56,559 nt of DNA from Oscillospiraceae bacterium (GTDB lineage: Bacteria; Bacillota; Clostridia; Oscillospirales; Ruminococcaceae), in assembly GCA_017405465.1 (NCBI GenBank), contig JAFRAJ010000040.1:1-56559 (forward strand). Direction: 5' to 3'. Position 1 is the first letter of the stretch, and each line of letters starts with the position of its first letter. Below, in pieces: positions 43,197 through 51,416 of the stretch. Under the pieces are notes generated by a model. It had not been told where the DNA came from, did no database searches, and worked only from the letters and a program-made list of their open reading frames with translations. Made by a program: the position numbers and the translations under genes.

Positions 43197-43823
43197 ATGT
43201 TCATCAAACGAATCACGTCTGTTCTGATCATACTCGTCATAGCTGCTGCGCTCTGCTCCTGCGGAAAGAGCAGCAAAGGAATGAACGCTTTCGTTCAGGA
43301 TCCTGACTACACATACAAGGGTGACGGCATGAGCGGTTTCCCGGATCTCAAGAAATTCAAGGCAACGACCCTTGACGAGGATTCATTCACTCCTGAAGAT
43401 CTTTCGTCCAAGGATGTTACCATAGTCAACATGTGGGCTACATGGTGCGGACCCTGCAGGCAGGAACTGCCCGAACTTGCCGAATTCGCAGCGAAACTGC
43501 CCGACAACGTCGGCTTCATAACCATCTGCAGCGACGGAAGCGAAGACCCCGCAAAGACCCGTTCCATCCTTGAAAGCGTCAGCTACAAGGGGAAGACCGT
43601 CATCTCCGGAAGCGGTGACGTAGGAAACCTGATGTCAGCTTTGATGTATGTTCCCACTACTGTTTTCGTTGACAGCAGCGGCACGATACTTCAGGTCATC
43701 GTAGGCTCGCCCAATGAGAACCTTGCAGGCTACTACCTGGCAGTGCTGAACAGGAGCCTGGAGGCGGCCGGTCACGAGCGCATCGAACTGCCAGGCGTCA
43801 CGGAAGCGGTGTCAGAAGGATGA
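43197..43823 (+). CDS. TlpA/ResA-like thioredoxin lipoprotein
   Basis: A 208-residue protein with a signal sequence ending LCSCGK, where C22 is the likely lipidated cysteine, then a thioredoxin fold with active site WCGPC (C84 and C87) and the cis-proline loop MYVPTTVFVD. It would act outside the membrane as a disulfide reductase or oxidase. GGAG lies nine bases before the ATG. The stop overlaps the next start by four bases (ATGA). Together with the next two genes it looks like a dedicated extracytoplasmic thiol system. Confidence 0.9.
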   Translation: MFIKRITSVLIILVIAAALCSCGKSSKGMNAFVQDPDYTYKGDGMSGFPDLKKFKATTLDEDSFTPEDLSSKDVTIVNMWATWCGPCRQELPELAEFAAKLPDNVGFITICSDGSEDPAKTRSILESVSYKGKTVISGSGDVGNLMSALMYVPTTVFVDSSGTILQVIVGSPNENLAGYYLAVLNRSLEAAGHERIELPGVTEAVSEG

Positions 43824-43981
43824 TTAAACAGGATCGCAAAACAAAAAGCCTGACCGTTCTGAGGATCGTATTCCTGCTCCTCGGAGCGGTCTTTGTCGTT
43901 CTGGGGGTGCTCAATTCAGAACATCTTTCAGTACTTTCAAAGGCGGTGAGGATATGTCTGGAATGCATAGGGATAGGATGA
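43820..43981 (+). CDS. CD1871A-like CXXC membrane microprotein
   Basis: A 53-residue protein that is easily missed. It has a basic start (MIKQDRKTKSLTVLR), one membrane helix (IVFLLLGAVFVVLGVLN) and the tail SKAVRICLECIGIG with a CxxC motif (C46, C49). The tail matches the CD1871A family of CXXC microproteins that I recall from Clostridia. It overlaps both neighbours by ATGA (43820-43823 and 43978-43981), so the three genes are translationally coupled. The CxxC lies at the end of the helix, where it could pass electrons between the 4Fe-4S protein and TlpA. Confidence 0.85.
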   Translation: MIKQDRKTKSLTVLRIVFLLLGAVFVVLGVLNSEHLSVLSKAVRICLECIGIG

Positions 43982-44868
43982 AGCCCGGTGCCGGACAGAA
44001 GATCCGCGCCGTGATCAGAGCCTGCGCGGCCGTTCTTTTCAACGGCTATATCGCCGGCTTCACCAAGAAGAGCATATTCACGGGAAAGGCCAAGGCTTTC
44101 TGCGTACCGGTGCTCAACTGCTATTCATGCCCCGGCGCTCTGGGAGCCTGTCCGATTGGTTCCCTGCAGGCTGTGCTGGGCTCCGGAAGGTTCCCGTTCT
44201 ATGTTCTTGGAAGCCTGATGCTGTTCGGGGCTGTAATGGGGAGACTGGTCTGCGGACTGCTCTGTCCGTTCGGGCTGATCCAGGATCTTCTTCACAGGAT
44301 ACCCGGAAAGAAGATAAAGGCACCTGAGAAAGCGGACAGACCTCTCAGATACCTTAAATATGTGATCCTTCTCGTCTTCGTGTTCATTCTTCCCGCGTTC
44401 TGGAGAGACAGCTACGGTTCATACGCTCCCTGGTTCTGCAAATACATCTGTCCCGCCGGAACTCTGGAGGGAGGAATGCCGCTGGTGCTTCTGAATCCTG
44501 AACTCAGAAAACTGGAAGGCGTAATCTTTACATGGAAGACACTGGTGCTGGCAGCCGTCATCATAGGATCCGTACTGATACCGAGATTCTTCTGCCGGTA
44601 TCTCTGTCCTCTCGGGGCTTTCTATTCTCTGTTCAACAGATTCAGCATGTACCGGATGGAGTATGACAAAAACTCCTGCATCGGCTGCGGAATGTGCGAG
44701 AAAGCCTGCCCCATGGCTGTTAAAGTCACTGAAGACATAAACTGCGCAGAATGCATACGCTGCGGAAAATGTGCCGATGTGTGCCCGAAGCACGCGATCT
44801 GCGCTACATTCCGCCTCACTGAGAAAAAAACATCCGGTCCCTTTCAGGAACCAAAGGAGAACTTATAA
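43978..44868 (+). CDS. polytopic 4Fe-4S electron-transfer protein (NapH/MauN-like)
   Basis: About 296 residues with at least four membrane helices and two C-terminal ferredoxin clusters: CIGCGMCEKACP and CAECIRCGKCADVCP. Membrane-side cysteine motifs of the NapH/YccM type are present (CGLLCPFG, CKYICPAG, CRYLCPLG and an N-terminal NCYSCPGALGACP). The protein would take electrons from a cytoplasmic donor to the outer side of the membrane. I prefer ATG 43978, in ATGA overlap with the microprotein stop. An in-frame ATG at 43954 gives eight more residues. The stop TAA shares its last base with the ATG of the GH3 gene. Confidence 0.88.
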   Translation: MKPGAGQKIRAVIRACAAVLFNGYIAGFTKKSIFTGKAKAFCVPVLNCYSCPGALGACPIGSLQAVLGSGRFPFYVLGSLMLFGAVMGRLVCGLLCPFGLIQDLLHRIPGKKIKAPEKADRPLRYLKYVILLVFVFILPAFWRDSYGSYAPWFCKYICPAGTLEGGMPLVLLNPELRKLEGVIFTWKTLVLAAVIIGSVLIPRFFCRYLCPLGAFYSLFNRFSMYRMEYDKNSCIGCGMCEKACPMAVKVTEDINCAECIRCGKCADVCPKHAICATFRLTEKKTSGPFQEPKENL

Positions 44869-47324
44869 TGGAACTTCTTGATTACGAGAGAGAACACCTT
44901 TCCGTTCTTCGCAGCCGCCTCGCAGAGTGTACTGTGCTGCTCAGATACGACGGCAGTTTTCCTCTTGAGACTCCATGCCGGATAGCCGCATACGGCAGCG
45001 GCGTGAGACACACGATAAAAGGAGGAACAGGCTCCGGAGAAGTGAACTCGCGTTTCTTCGTAAACGTGGAAGACGGTCTCAGGGACGCTGGCTTCGAGCT
45101 GACTACCGGCAGATGGCTGGATGCCTATGACGGAGTCCTCAGAGATGCCAGGAAACAGTTCATCGCCGATCTCAGGAGCCAGGCAAAGGCAGCGGGCCAG
45201 AACGTCGTATATTACGGTATGGGAAAAGTCATGCCCGAACCGGATTATGATCTGCCTCTTGATGCGGACGGAGATGCGGCTGTATATGTCGTATCCAGGA
45301 TATCGGGAGAAGGCAACGACCGCGTACCCGCACCCGGCGATGTCATGCTGACTGAATCCGAGACAAGGGACATACTGTATCTCAACAGCCGTTTTGAGAG
45401 ATTCATGCTCGTACTGAACGTCGGCGGCCCCGTCGACCTCAGCGGCGTCAGTGAAGTCGGTAATATCCTGGTCCTGTCCCAGCTGGGCGTGGAGACAGGC
45501 TCTGCTCTGGCTGACATACTTCTGGGAAAAGCATATCCCTCCGGAAAACTGGCCACCACATGGACTGCATGGAGCGACTATCCCGCAGTCGGAGATTTCG
45601 GTGATCCGGACGACACACATTACAGAGAAGGGATCTATGTCGGATACCGCTGGTTCGATTCAGTCGGAAAAAGAGCAATGTATCCTTTCGGATACGGTCT
45701 CGGCTATACTACTTTCTCCGCTGTGACGGAATCCGTACGGCTGGAAGGCAGTTTATTCAGCGCATCCGTTCGGGTAAGGAACACAGGCAGTTTACCCGGC
45801 AGAGAGACAGTTCAGCTCTATCTCTCCTGCCCGGAGGTGCTTCTGGACAAGCCTTATCAGCAGCTTGCAGCCTTCGCCAAGACCGATGAGCTGGCTCCAG
45901 GCGGAGAATGCGTCATAGATCTTTCATTCGATCTCAGGGATCAGACCTCATACGATACGAAGACCGGAGCATATATCCTGGAATACGGAGATTACATAGT
46001 GAGGATCGGATGCTCCAGCACCGACACGGTTCCCGCAGCCGTCATATACATAGAGAGCTCCGTGACTGTATTCGATGTCCGCAGAGCCCTGGGCGATCCC
46101 GGATTCGAAGACTACATACCGGAAAGTCCCGTACAGGAGACGCTCCCGGAAGGGATCCCTGTCCTGACTCTTGCAGAGGATGCGGTCGCCACCGAGACCG
46201 CGCAGTACGGGCTTCCTGAGGAGATCGATCCCGAGGTCACTTCTCTGACTGATGAGGAGCTTGCATATCTTGCTGTTGGCGCCTTCGACCCCAAGGCGGG
46301 TCTGGCCAGCGTGATAGGAAGCGCAGGAGGCATCGTGGCCGGCACTGCCGGGGAAACGACATCCGTCCTTAAGGACAAAGGATTCGTTCCTCTCGTCATG
46401 GCGGACGGTCCTGCCGGAGTGAGGATCAGCAGGGACTTCTACCGTGACACAAAAGGTTCTCACCCCGCAGCAGGCATCAGCCTGCCTGACAGCATGGCGG
46501 ATCTGCTTTCACCCTTCCTGAAATTCATACTCAAGCTCATCAGCGGCAGGAGCAAGCCTCCCAAAGGCGCTGTGATCGAGCATCAGTACTGCACTGCGAT
46601 CCCGATAGGCACGGCTCTGGCCCAGAGCTGGAACACAGACCTTGTAAAAAGATGCGGCGACATAGTAGGAGCTGAGATGGAGCGGTTCGGAATACATCTG
46701 TGGCTCGCACCGGCTCTGAACATACACAGATCCATCCTCTGCGGAAGGAACTTTGAGTATTTCTCCGAGGATCCTCTCATCTCCGGAAAGATGGCTGCAG
46801 CCCTTACGGAAGGAGTCCAGTCGCATCCCGGATGCGGAGTCACCATAAAACACTACGCTTCCAACAACCAGGAGACGAACCGGTACGGCAGCAACAGCCT
46901 CGTATCAGAACGTGCCATGAGGGAGATATACCTCAGAGGCTTTGAGATATGCGTAAAGGAAGCCCATCCCGCAGCGGTGATGACCTCATACAACCTTTTA
47001 AACGGCGTGCATACGGCTCAGCGCAGGGATCTCATCCAGGACATCCTGCGCAGCGAGTTCGGATTTGACGGACTGGTAATGACCGACTGGGTCGTAGGCT
47101 CTATGATGCTGAGAAAGGACGATAAGCATCCCGCCGTCGTCCAACACCTCACCACCGCTGCCGGAAGCGACCTGTTCATGCCCGGAAGCCAGGCGGACTA
47201 CAGGGACATCCTGTCAGCTGCAAAGTCCGGTGAGCTTGACAGAAAACAGCTCGAGATAACTGCTACCAGACTGCTCAGGGCAGGCAGAAAACTCGCAGGC
47301 GCGCGCCAGTCGGGCCGGCAGTGA
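44868..47324 (+). CDS. GH3 beta-glucosidase-type glycosidase, circularly permuted
   Basis: An 818-residue cytoplasmic enzyme with the domains in reverse order. The alpha/beta sandwich (VGGPVDLSGV, LLGKAYPSGKLATTW) comes first, then a fibronectin-III-like domain (VRVRNTGSLPGRETVQLYL), then the TIM-barrel domain that is normally N-terminal (MADGPAGVRI, LAPALNIHRSILCGRNFEYF, IKHYASNNQETNR). The nucleophile is D740 in GLVMTDW. This reversed order is known in some rumen and gut Clostridia. It should remove terminal glucose or xylose from oligosaccharides. There is no signal peptide. AAGGAGA precedes the ATG, and a one-base stop-start overlap (TAATG) ties it to the redox operon, an odd pairing. Confidence 0.9.
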   Translation: MELLDYEREHLSVLRSRLAECTVLLRYDGSFPLETPCRIAAYGSGVRHTIKGGTGSGEVNSRFFVNVEDGLRDAGFELTTGRWLDAYDGVLRDARKQFIADLRSQAKAAGQNVVYYGMGKVMPEPDYDLPLDADGDAAVYVVSRISGEGNDRVPAPGDVMLTESETRDILYLNSRFERFMLVLNVGGPVDLSGVSEVGNILVLSQLGVETGSALADILLGKAYPSGKLATTWTAWSDYPAVGDFGDPDDTHYREGIYVGYRWFDSVGKRAMYPFGYGLGYTTFSAVTESVRLEGSLFSASVRVRNTGSLPGRETVQLYLSCPEVLLDKPYQQLAAFAKTDELAPGGECVIDLSFDLRDQTSYDTKTGAYILEYGDYIVRIGCSSTDTVPAAVIYIESSVTVFDVRRALGDPGFEDYIPESPVQETLPEGIPVLTLAEDAVATETAQYGLPEEIDPEVTSLTDEELAYLAVGAFDPKAGLASVIGSAGGIVAGTAGETTSVLKDKGFVPLVMADGPAGVRISRDFYRDTKGSHPAAGISLPDSMADLLSPFLKFILKLISGRSKPPKGAVIEHQYCTAIPIGTALAQSWNTDLVKRCGDIVGAEMERFGIHLWLAPALNIHRSILCGRNFEYFSEDPLISGKMAAALTEGVQSHPGCGVTIKHYASNNQETNRYGSNSLVSERAMREIYLRGFEICVKEAHPAAVMTSYNLLNGVHTAQRRDLIQDILRSEFGFDGLVMTDWVVGSMMLRKDDKHPAVVQHLTTAAGSDLFMPGSQADYRDILSAAKSGELDRKQLEITATRLLRAGRKLAGARQSGRQ

Positions 47325-47351
47325 TCCCAATTGCGAAATTGCTTTAAATTC

Positions 47352-47369
47352 AAAGGGTTTCAGCCCTTA
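47352..47369 (+). terminator. weak hairpin after the GH3 gene
   Basis: AAGGG, loop TTTCAG, CCCTT, followed by ATTCTTG. The stem and T-run are both weak, so some transcription may pass into the transporter genes. Confidence 0.3.
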
Positions 47370-47375
47370 TTCTTG

Positions 47376-47471
47376 TATAATCTACCGCTATTATTCGGTA
47401 TCACATCTTTAGTACAATTATCCTGTCAAAAAGCTATGGATAGCTTTCATTTTTAGGAGGAGAAGTCATTT
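47376..47471 (+). promoter_or_regulatory. promoter and leader of the ECF S-component gene
   Basis: TATAAT at 47376-47381 is a good -10, though no -35 is visible at normal spacing. The leader of about 84 bases has one small hairpin (AAAGCTA at 47430-47436 with TAGCTTT at 47441-47447) followed by CATTTTT, then TAGGAGGAG before the ATG. I looked for a riboswitch and recognised none. Confidence 0.4.
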
Positions 47472-48038
47472 ATGGAAACCAAAGGCTTAGGTAAGTCAAT
47501 TGTCGGCGTATGGTCCACCAGAACGATCGTTGCCGTAGCAATCGGCGCGGCGCTCTTCGGAGTTCTCATGAACTACGGCGGCATCCCGGTATTCACCAAC
47601 ACATCACTCACAACAGCCATGATCGTTCCTGTAGTCGTAGGCGCTATGTACGGAGCACTTCCGGCAGCTGTCGCCGCCGGCGTAGGCAACGTCATCGCTG
47701 ACCTCATCGGAGGCTGGGGCCTCTGGTTCGACTGGTCCGTCGGCAACCTGGTCGCGGGCTGCTTCGTCGGACTCGGCGCATACATGCTGATGAGAAAATT
47801 CGACGCCAAGAACGTCATCGTCTACATCGTTCTCGTAGTTCTCGGCAACGGACTCGCTTTCGGAGTCGTGACGCCCATCCTCACCGCCATCTTCTACGGC
47901 AGCGAGCTTAACGTCACCTTCATCCAGGCGATCTGGGGCAGCCTGAGCAACATCCTCGTGGAAGCCGTGATCGGCATCCCGGTGATCTACATGCTCGCCA
48001 AGAGGACCTCTGCACGCACCAATCTCGAGGAAGAATAA
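47472..48038 (+). CDS. ECF transporter S component, UPF0397 family
   Basis: A 188-residue membrane protein with five or six helices that resembles UPF0397 ECF S components (TIVAVAIGAALFGVLMNYGG, then TTAMIVPVVVGAMYGALPAA and LAFGVVTPILTAIFYG). It would bind the substrate and join the ATPase (48159-49922) and T component (51417-52349). UPF0397 proteins are often annotated as riboflavin-type, but the substrate is not proven. The SAM-hydrolase array downstream makes SAM, adenosine, methionine or a derivative worth testing. A strong ribosome binding site (AGGAGG) precedes the ATG. A terminator lies between this gene and the ATPase gene. Confidence 0.85.
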   Translation: METKGLGKSIVGVWSTRTIVAVAIGAALFGVLMNYGGIPVFTNTSLTTAMIVPVVVGAMYGALPAAVAAGVGNVIADLIGGWGLWFDWSVGNLVAGCFVGLGAYMLMRKFDAKNVIVYIVLVVLGNGLAFGVVTPILTAIFYGSELNVTFIQAIWGSLSNILVEAVIGIPVIYMLAKRTSARTNLEEE

Positions 48039-48062
48039 TCAACGAATATTCGCCGGACCGCA

Positions 48063-48086
48063 GGCCTGAGACCCGGGTCTCAGGCC
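48063..48086. repeat. 24-base perfect palindrome
   Basis: GGCCTGAGACCC followed by its exact complement GGGTCTCAGGCC, with no spacer. It stands 24 bases after the S-component stop and just before the terminator. It may be the first part of a double-hairpin terminator or a protein-binding site. Confidence 0.6.
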
Positions 48087-48094
48087 GACCGGCA

Positions 48095-48134
48095 GCCTCC
48101 GCGCAGTCTTAATGAGCGGAGGCGTTCCTTTTTT
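48095..48134 (+). terminator. intrinsic terminator between S component and ATPase
   Basis: GCCTCCGC (48095-48102) pairs with GCGGAGGC (48116-48123), followed by GTTCCTTTTTT. It should lower expression of the downstream genes relative to the S component. Confidence 0.8.
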
Positions 48135-48158
48135 ATTGACGATCACAGGAGAATACAA

Positions 48159-49922
48159 GTGATAGAACCTATCATAAGCTTCAAAGATTTCAGCTTCAGG
48201 TACAATGCACAGAAGAATCCGACTCTGCACAATATCGATCTCGACATATATCCCGGCGAGAAGATACTGATCCTCGGTGCGTCGGGAAGCGGGAAATCCA
48301 CACTTTGCAACTGCATCAACGGGCTCATCCCCTTCTCCTACGAAGGAGAGATCACCGGCAGCTGCACCGTCAAAGGGACCGAGACCTCCACAGCATCCAT
48401 CTTCAAGCTGTCTGACACAGTGGGCACCGTCCTGCAGGATACCGACGCACAGTTCGTCGGGTTGTCCGTAGGCGAAGATATTGCCTTCTCCATGGAAAAC
48501 GACATGATTCCCAGAGCTGACATGCTGCCGGTGATAGAGCGGAACGCATCTCTGGTAGGAATGCAGGACTTCATAGAACATGTGCCGTTCAACCTGTCCG
48601 GCGGACAGAAGCAGAAAGTCGCCATCGCAGGCGTGTTCGGGAATGACGTTGAGATACTCATATTCGACGAGCCTCTGGCCGCTCTGGATCCCCAGATGGG
48701 AATGACAGCCGTCGAGCTGATCGACCATATATCGATGGATACGGGCAAGACCGTCATAATAATTGAGCACCGTCTGGAAGACGTGCTCTACCGCCCTGTA
48801 GACAGGATCATTCTCATGGCGGACGGCAGGATAGCTGCTGACATGACTCCTGATGAACTGCTGCGCTCATCACTGCTCAGCGAGTACGGTATCAGGGAGC
48901 CTCTTTACATCACAGCTATGAAATACGCAGGCTGTTCGCTTGACGGGAACAGGAACCTCTGCGACCTGGCTTCCCTGCAGTTCACACCGGAGAATGAGGC
49001 AAAACTCAAAGCCTTCTTTACGGAAGAGCGTGAAGCCGTTCAGGAGAACAGCAATGAGACAGTAGTCTCATTCAGTGATGTGTCGTTCTCCTATGACAGC
49101 GGAAAGAAAGCGCTTTCAGATATAAACTTCGAGATAAAGCGCGGCGAAAGGATCGCCATCATCGGCAGGAACGGCGCAGGAAAATCCACGGCTGCCAAGC
49201 TGCTGTGCGGCATCATACGTCCGGACACCGGCACCATACTGCTGGAAGGCACCGACACCAAAGATCTTTCCGTCAAGGAGATTGGCGAGAAAGTCGGATA
49301 TGTCATGCAGGATCCCAACACCATGCTGGTAAAGGATATTATCAAGGACGAAGTAGGTCTGGCTCTCGACCTCCGGGGCATGCCGGAGGACGTGAAGGAA
49401 CAGCGCGTAAAGGACGCGCTTGAGGCCTGCGGTCTTTACAGGATGCGCAACTGGCCTGTGGATTCCATCAGCTACGGACAGAAGAAACGTGTAACAGTCG
49501 CTGATATGATGGCTCTGGAACCCGATGTGTTCATCCTTGACGAACCTACTGCCGGACAGGACTTCCGCAGCTACACCGAGATAATGGAGTTCGTCAATAA
49601 GCTCAACCGCGAATACGGAAAGACTATCCTTTTCATCACGCATGACATGCACCTCGCGATTGAGAATACGGACAGAGCGATAGTCTTCTCAGACGGAGAA
49701 CTGATCGCATCCGACAGAGTGTTCTCAGTGCTGGCGGATCCCGACATCATAAGCAGAGCCAGTCTTAAGCAGACATCCCTCTATACCCTGGCTCTGAAAC
49801 TCGGTCTTGATCCCGAATCCACTATCAGGCACTTCATAGAGTATGAAAGGGAGGTAAAGTCACGTCAACTACTCATGACTAAAGTCACGAGCTTGTACCA
49901 GCCCGGTGGTACACGGCACTAA
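48159..49922 (+). CDS. ECF transporter fused double ATPase (DUF3744 type)
   Basis: A 587-residue protein with two ABC ATPase domains. Domain 1: Walker A GASGSGKST (residues 40-48), signature LSGGQ (about 145), Walker B ILIFDEP (about 168). Domain 2: Walker A GRNGAGKST (about 335), a degenerate signature SYGQ (about 438), Walker B FILDEP (about 460). A DUF3744-like linker joins them. It powers the ECF transporter. The start is GTG after AGGAG. Residues after EREV (566) look foreign: they are read from the left end of the TnpB element inserted here, and the original stop was probably a TAG now 1.5 kb away at 51413-51415. Confidence 0.9.
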   Translation: MIEPIISFKDFSFRYNAQKNPTLHNIDLDIYPGEKILILGASGSGKSTLCNCINGLIPFSYEGEITGSCTVKGTETSTASIFKLSDTVGTVLQDTDAQFVGLSVGEDIAFSMENDMIPRADMLPVIERNASLVGMQDFIEHVPFNLSGGQKQKVAIAGVFGNDVEILIFDEPLAALDPQMGMTAVELIDHISMDTGKTVIIIEHRLEDVLYRPVDRIILMADGRIAADMTPDELLRSSLLSEYGIREPLYITAMKYAGCSLDGNRNLCDLASLQFTPENEAKLKAFFTEEREAVQENSNETVVSFSDVSFSYDSGKKALSDINFEIKRGERIAIIGRNGAGKSTAAKLLCGIIRPDTGTILLEGTDTKDLSVKEIGEKVGYVMQDPNTMLVKDIIKDEVGLALDLRGMPEDVKEQRVKDALEACGLYRMRNWPVDSISYGQKKRVTVADMMALEPDVFILDEPTAGQDFRSYTEIMEFVNKLNREYGKTILFITHDMHLAIENTDRAIVFSDGELIASDRVFSVLADPDIISRASLKQTSLYTLALKLGLDPESTIRHFIEYEREVKSRQLLMTKVTSLYQPGGTRH

Positions 49923-50060
49923 GCCTCCCACCTTTGTCTTGATCATTAGACTTTATCCTGTCAGTCCATATCTGACAGACTGGCGGTACATCGTGGGGTG
50001 ATTGACTGCACCCCGCCTGCAGGAGCATGCTCCCGCAGTATGGTATCGGCTCTTTCTACG
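49864..50060 (-). ncRNA. candidate omega/reRNA of the TnpB element
   Basis: TnpB guide RNAs span the 3' end of tnpB and the right end of the element. This stretch holds stable hairpins: CTGTCAG/CTGACAG (49958-49964 with 49972-49978), GGGGTG/CACCCC (49995-50000 with 50009-50014), CTGC-a-GGAGCATGCTCC-c-GCAG (50017-50038) and GTACCA/TGGTAC near 49895-49912. The guide would begin in the ATPase 3' end just left of the element. Ends are approximate. Confidence 0.5.
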
Positions 50061-51225
50061 ACACCTGAGCTCTCAGAACGTATTCCATTCCCATCCTCTG
50101 CAGGTTCATCGCAGCGGCACGGTCATCATTCGTGGTATATCCGCATTCTCTGCATCGGAACACATGGTCCTTTCGATCCCGGTTGTTCTTATCCCTGTAT
50201 CCGCATACCGGACAAGTCTGAGAAGTATATCTGGGATCCACTCTGATGACTGCGCTTCCGTTCATCTGAGCCTTGTATACTAGTTTCCTTTCCAGATCAT
50301 AGTATGGCCAGCTGACCTGCACATATCTGTCTTTTACCCTGACCCTCTCAGAAGCGAAACGTATACCCGTCAGATCTTCCAGAACGAATAATGTGCCCTG
50401 AGGATACTGGCTTACGAGTGTCTTAGATAAACAATGATTCACATCGTTCATCCAGCGGTTCTCTCTATGCCCTATGGCACGCAGTCTTCTTCTGGCTGAT
50501 GATGTCTGCTTCTTCTGCAGACTCTGACGAAGCTTCCTGTAGTGAGCTCTCTTCTGTTTGACTTCAGCTCCTGAGACAAAGGACGTATTCTTACCGTCAT
50601 AGGACACAGTAAGGAATCTGATGCCTCTGTCAATACCAACGACGTCAGTGATATCGCAAGGATCAGGAGGATCAGGCACCTCAACAGTGACAGGGATATG
50701 CAGATAGAACTTCCCTTTACGGAAAACAAGTTTCGCTGTACCCATCTTTGTCCCGTCAGCGAAAGCCCAGTCCGTGGCGTCGGAGCGGAACGGTACCTTG
50801 ATACGGCCTCTGAGAGTATTCAAACTGAACACTTTTCTGGTGTGTTCCTTATTCCACAGAAGCGAGTAATCTCTCCCTCTCACAAGATCCAGCTGAGTAG
50901 AACGGAATTGCGGAACTATCTTCCTTTCCTTCTTCTTCCTGAACTTCTCCGGATGTAAGCGCATATTCGATTCAATGGCCTTCATGGAAGCGAACACAGT
51001 TCGAATGACGCTCTGAGCCATCTGAGACGGAAGAGAGAAACGTAAGCGGCACTGTCTGTAAGTGGCATCATGCAGTCTGTAGCGGTCTGCTTTTACCTTT
51101 CCAGTACCTATCAGATCAGAAACATAATTGCAGGCAGAGGTATAAGCAGACATAGTCTCGCGCAGAAGTACAGATTGTTCATCATCCGGGAATATGCGCA
51201 GTTTGGCAGTGCGGGTCTGCAGCAA
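50056..51225 (-). CDS. tnpB: TnpB RNA-guided nuclease
   Basis: A 389-residue TnpB (IS200/IS605) with all catalytic parts: RuvC-I D199 (VVGIDRG), RuvC-II E283 (FVLEDLTG), a four-cysteine zinc finger (C338, C341, C358, C361) and RuvC-III D368 (TNDDRAAAMN). The N-terminal domain starts TRTAKLRIFPDDEQ. Such proteins cut DNA guided by RNA from the element end and favour retention of the element. The start is TTG after AGGAGG. It reads against the surrounding ECF operon and appears intact. Confidence 0.92.
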   Translation of the reverse strand: MLQTRTAKLRIFPDDEQSVLLRETMSAYTSACNYVSDLIGTGKVKADRYRLHDATYRQCRLRFSLPSQMAQSVIRTVFASMKAIESNMRLHPEKFRKKKERKIVPQFRSTQLDLVRGRDYSLLWNKEHTRKVFSLNTLRGRIKVPFRSDATDWAFADGTKMGTAKLVFRKGKFYLHIPVTVEVPDPPDPCDITDVVGIDRGIRFLTVSYDGKNTSFVSGAEVKQKRAHYRKLRQSLQKKQTSSARRRLRAIGHRENRWMNDVNHCLSKTLVSQYPQGTLFVLEDLTGIRFASERVRVKDRYVQVSWPYYDLERKLVYKAQMNGSAVIRVDPRYTSQTCPVCGYRDKNNRDRKDHVFRCRECGYTTNDDRAAAMNLQRMGMEYVLRAQVS

Positions 51226-51366
51226 CAGGAAACACCTCCTTTTGATAGGATCTCACAGATACATTCTATCAAGGACATTATCCCTAAAAACGGACAATGG
51301 AAAGTGTTTCAATACTTTAAACAACGGTATTCATTTTTAATTTGCAAAACACAGAAGAATTGGAGG

Positions 51367-51409
51367 CAGGCGCTCCTCCCACGACTGAAGTCACGGGTCT
51401 CCGCGCCTG
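51367..51409. repeat. left-end hairpin of the TnpB element
   Basis: CAGGCGC (51367-51373) pairs with GCGCCTG (51403-51409). Inside lies CCCACGACTGAAGTCACGGG, an imperfect inner stem. This is the subterminal structure that a TnpA would recognise. The stretch 51226-51366 holds only the tnpB ribosome binding site and AT-rich leader. Confidence 0.6.
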
Positions 51410-51416
51410 ATTTAGA

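Larger units (their letters stand above)
49856..51411 (-). mobile_element. IS1341-type (IS200/IS605) element carrying only tnpB
   Basis: The element is about 1556 bp, on the minus strand, between the ATPase and T-component genes. Both ends carry related ACGACT/GTCAC-type imperfect hairpins (near 49876-49891 and 51367-51409). Boundaries are inferred: joining 49855 to 51412 restores ATPase stop TAG, one base, then the T-component ATG, with GGGAGG six bases upstream. No tnpA is present, so it is a TnpB-only form that needs a transposase in trans. Confidence 0.75.

Noticed and set aside
47382..47471. Riboswitch in the leader of the S-component gene
   Set aside because: I looked for preQ1, SAM, flavin and purine-type cores and saw only one small AT-rich hairpin.
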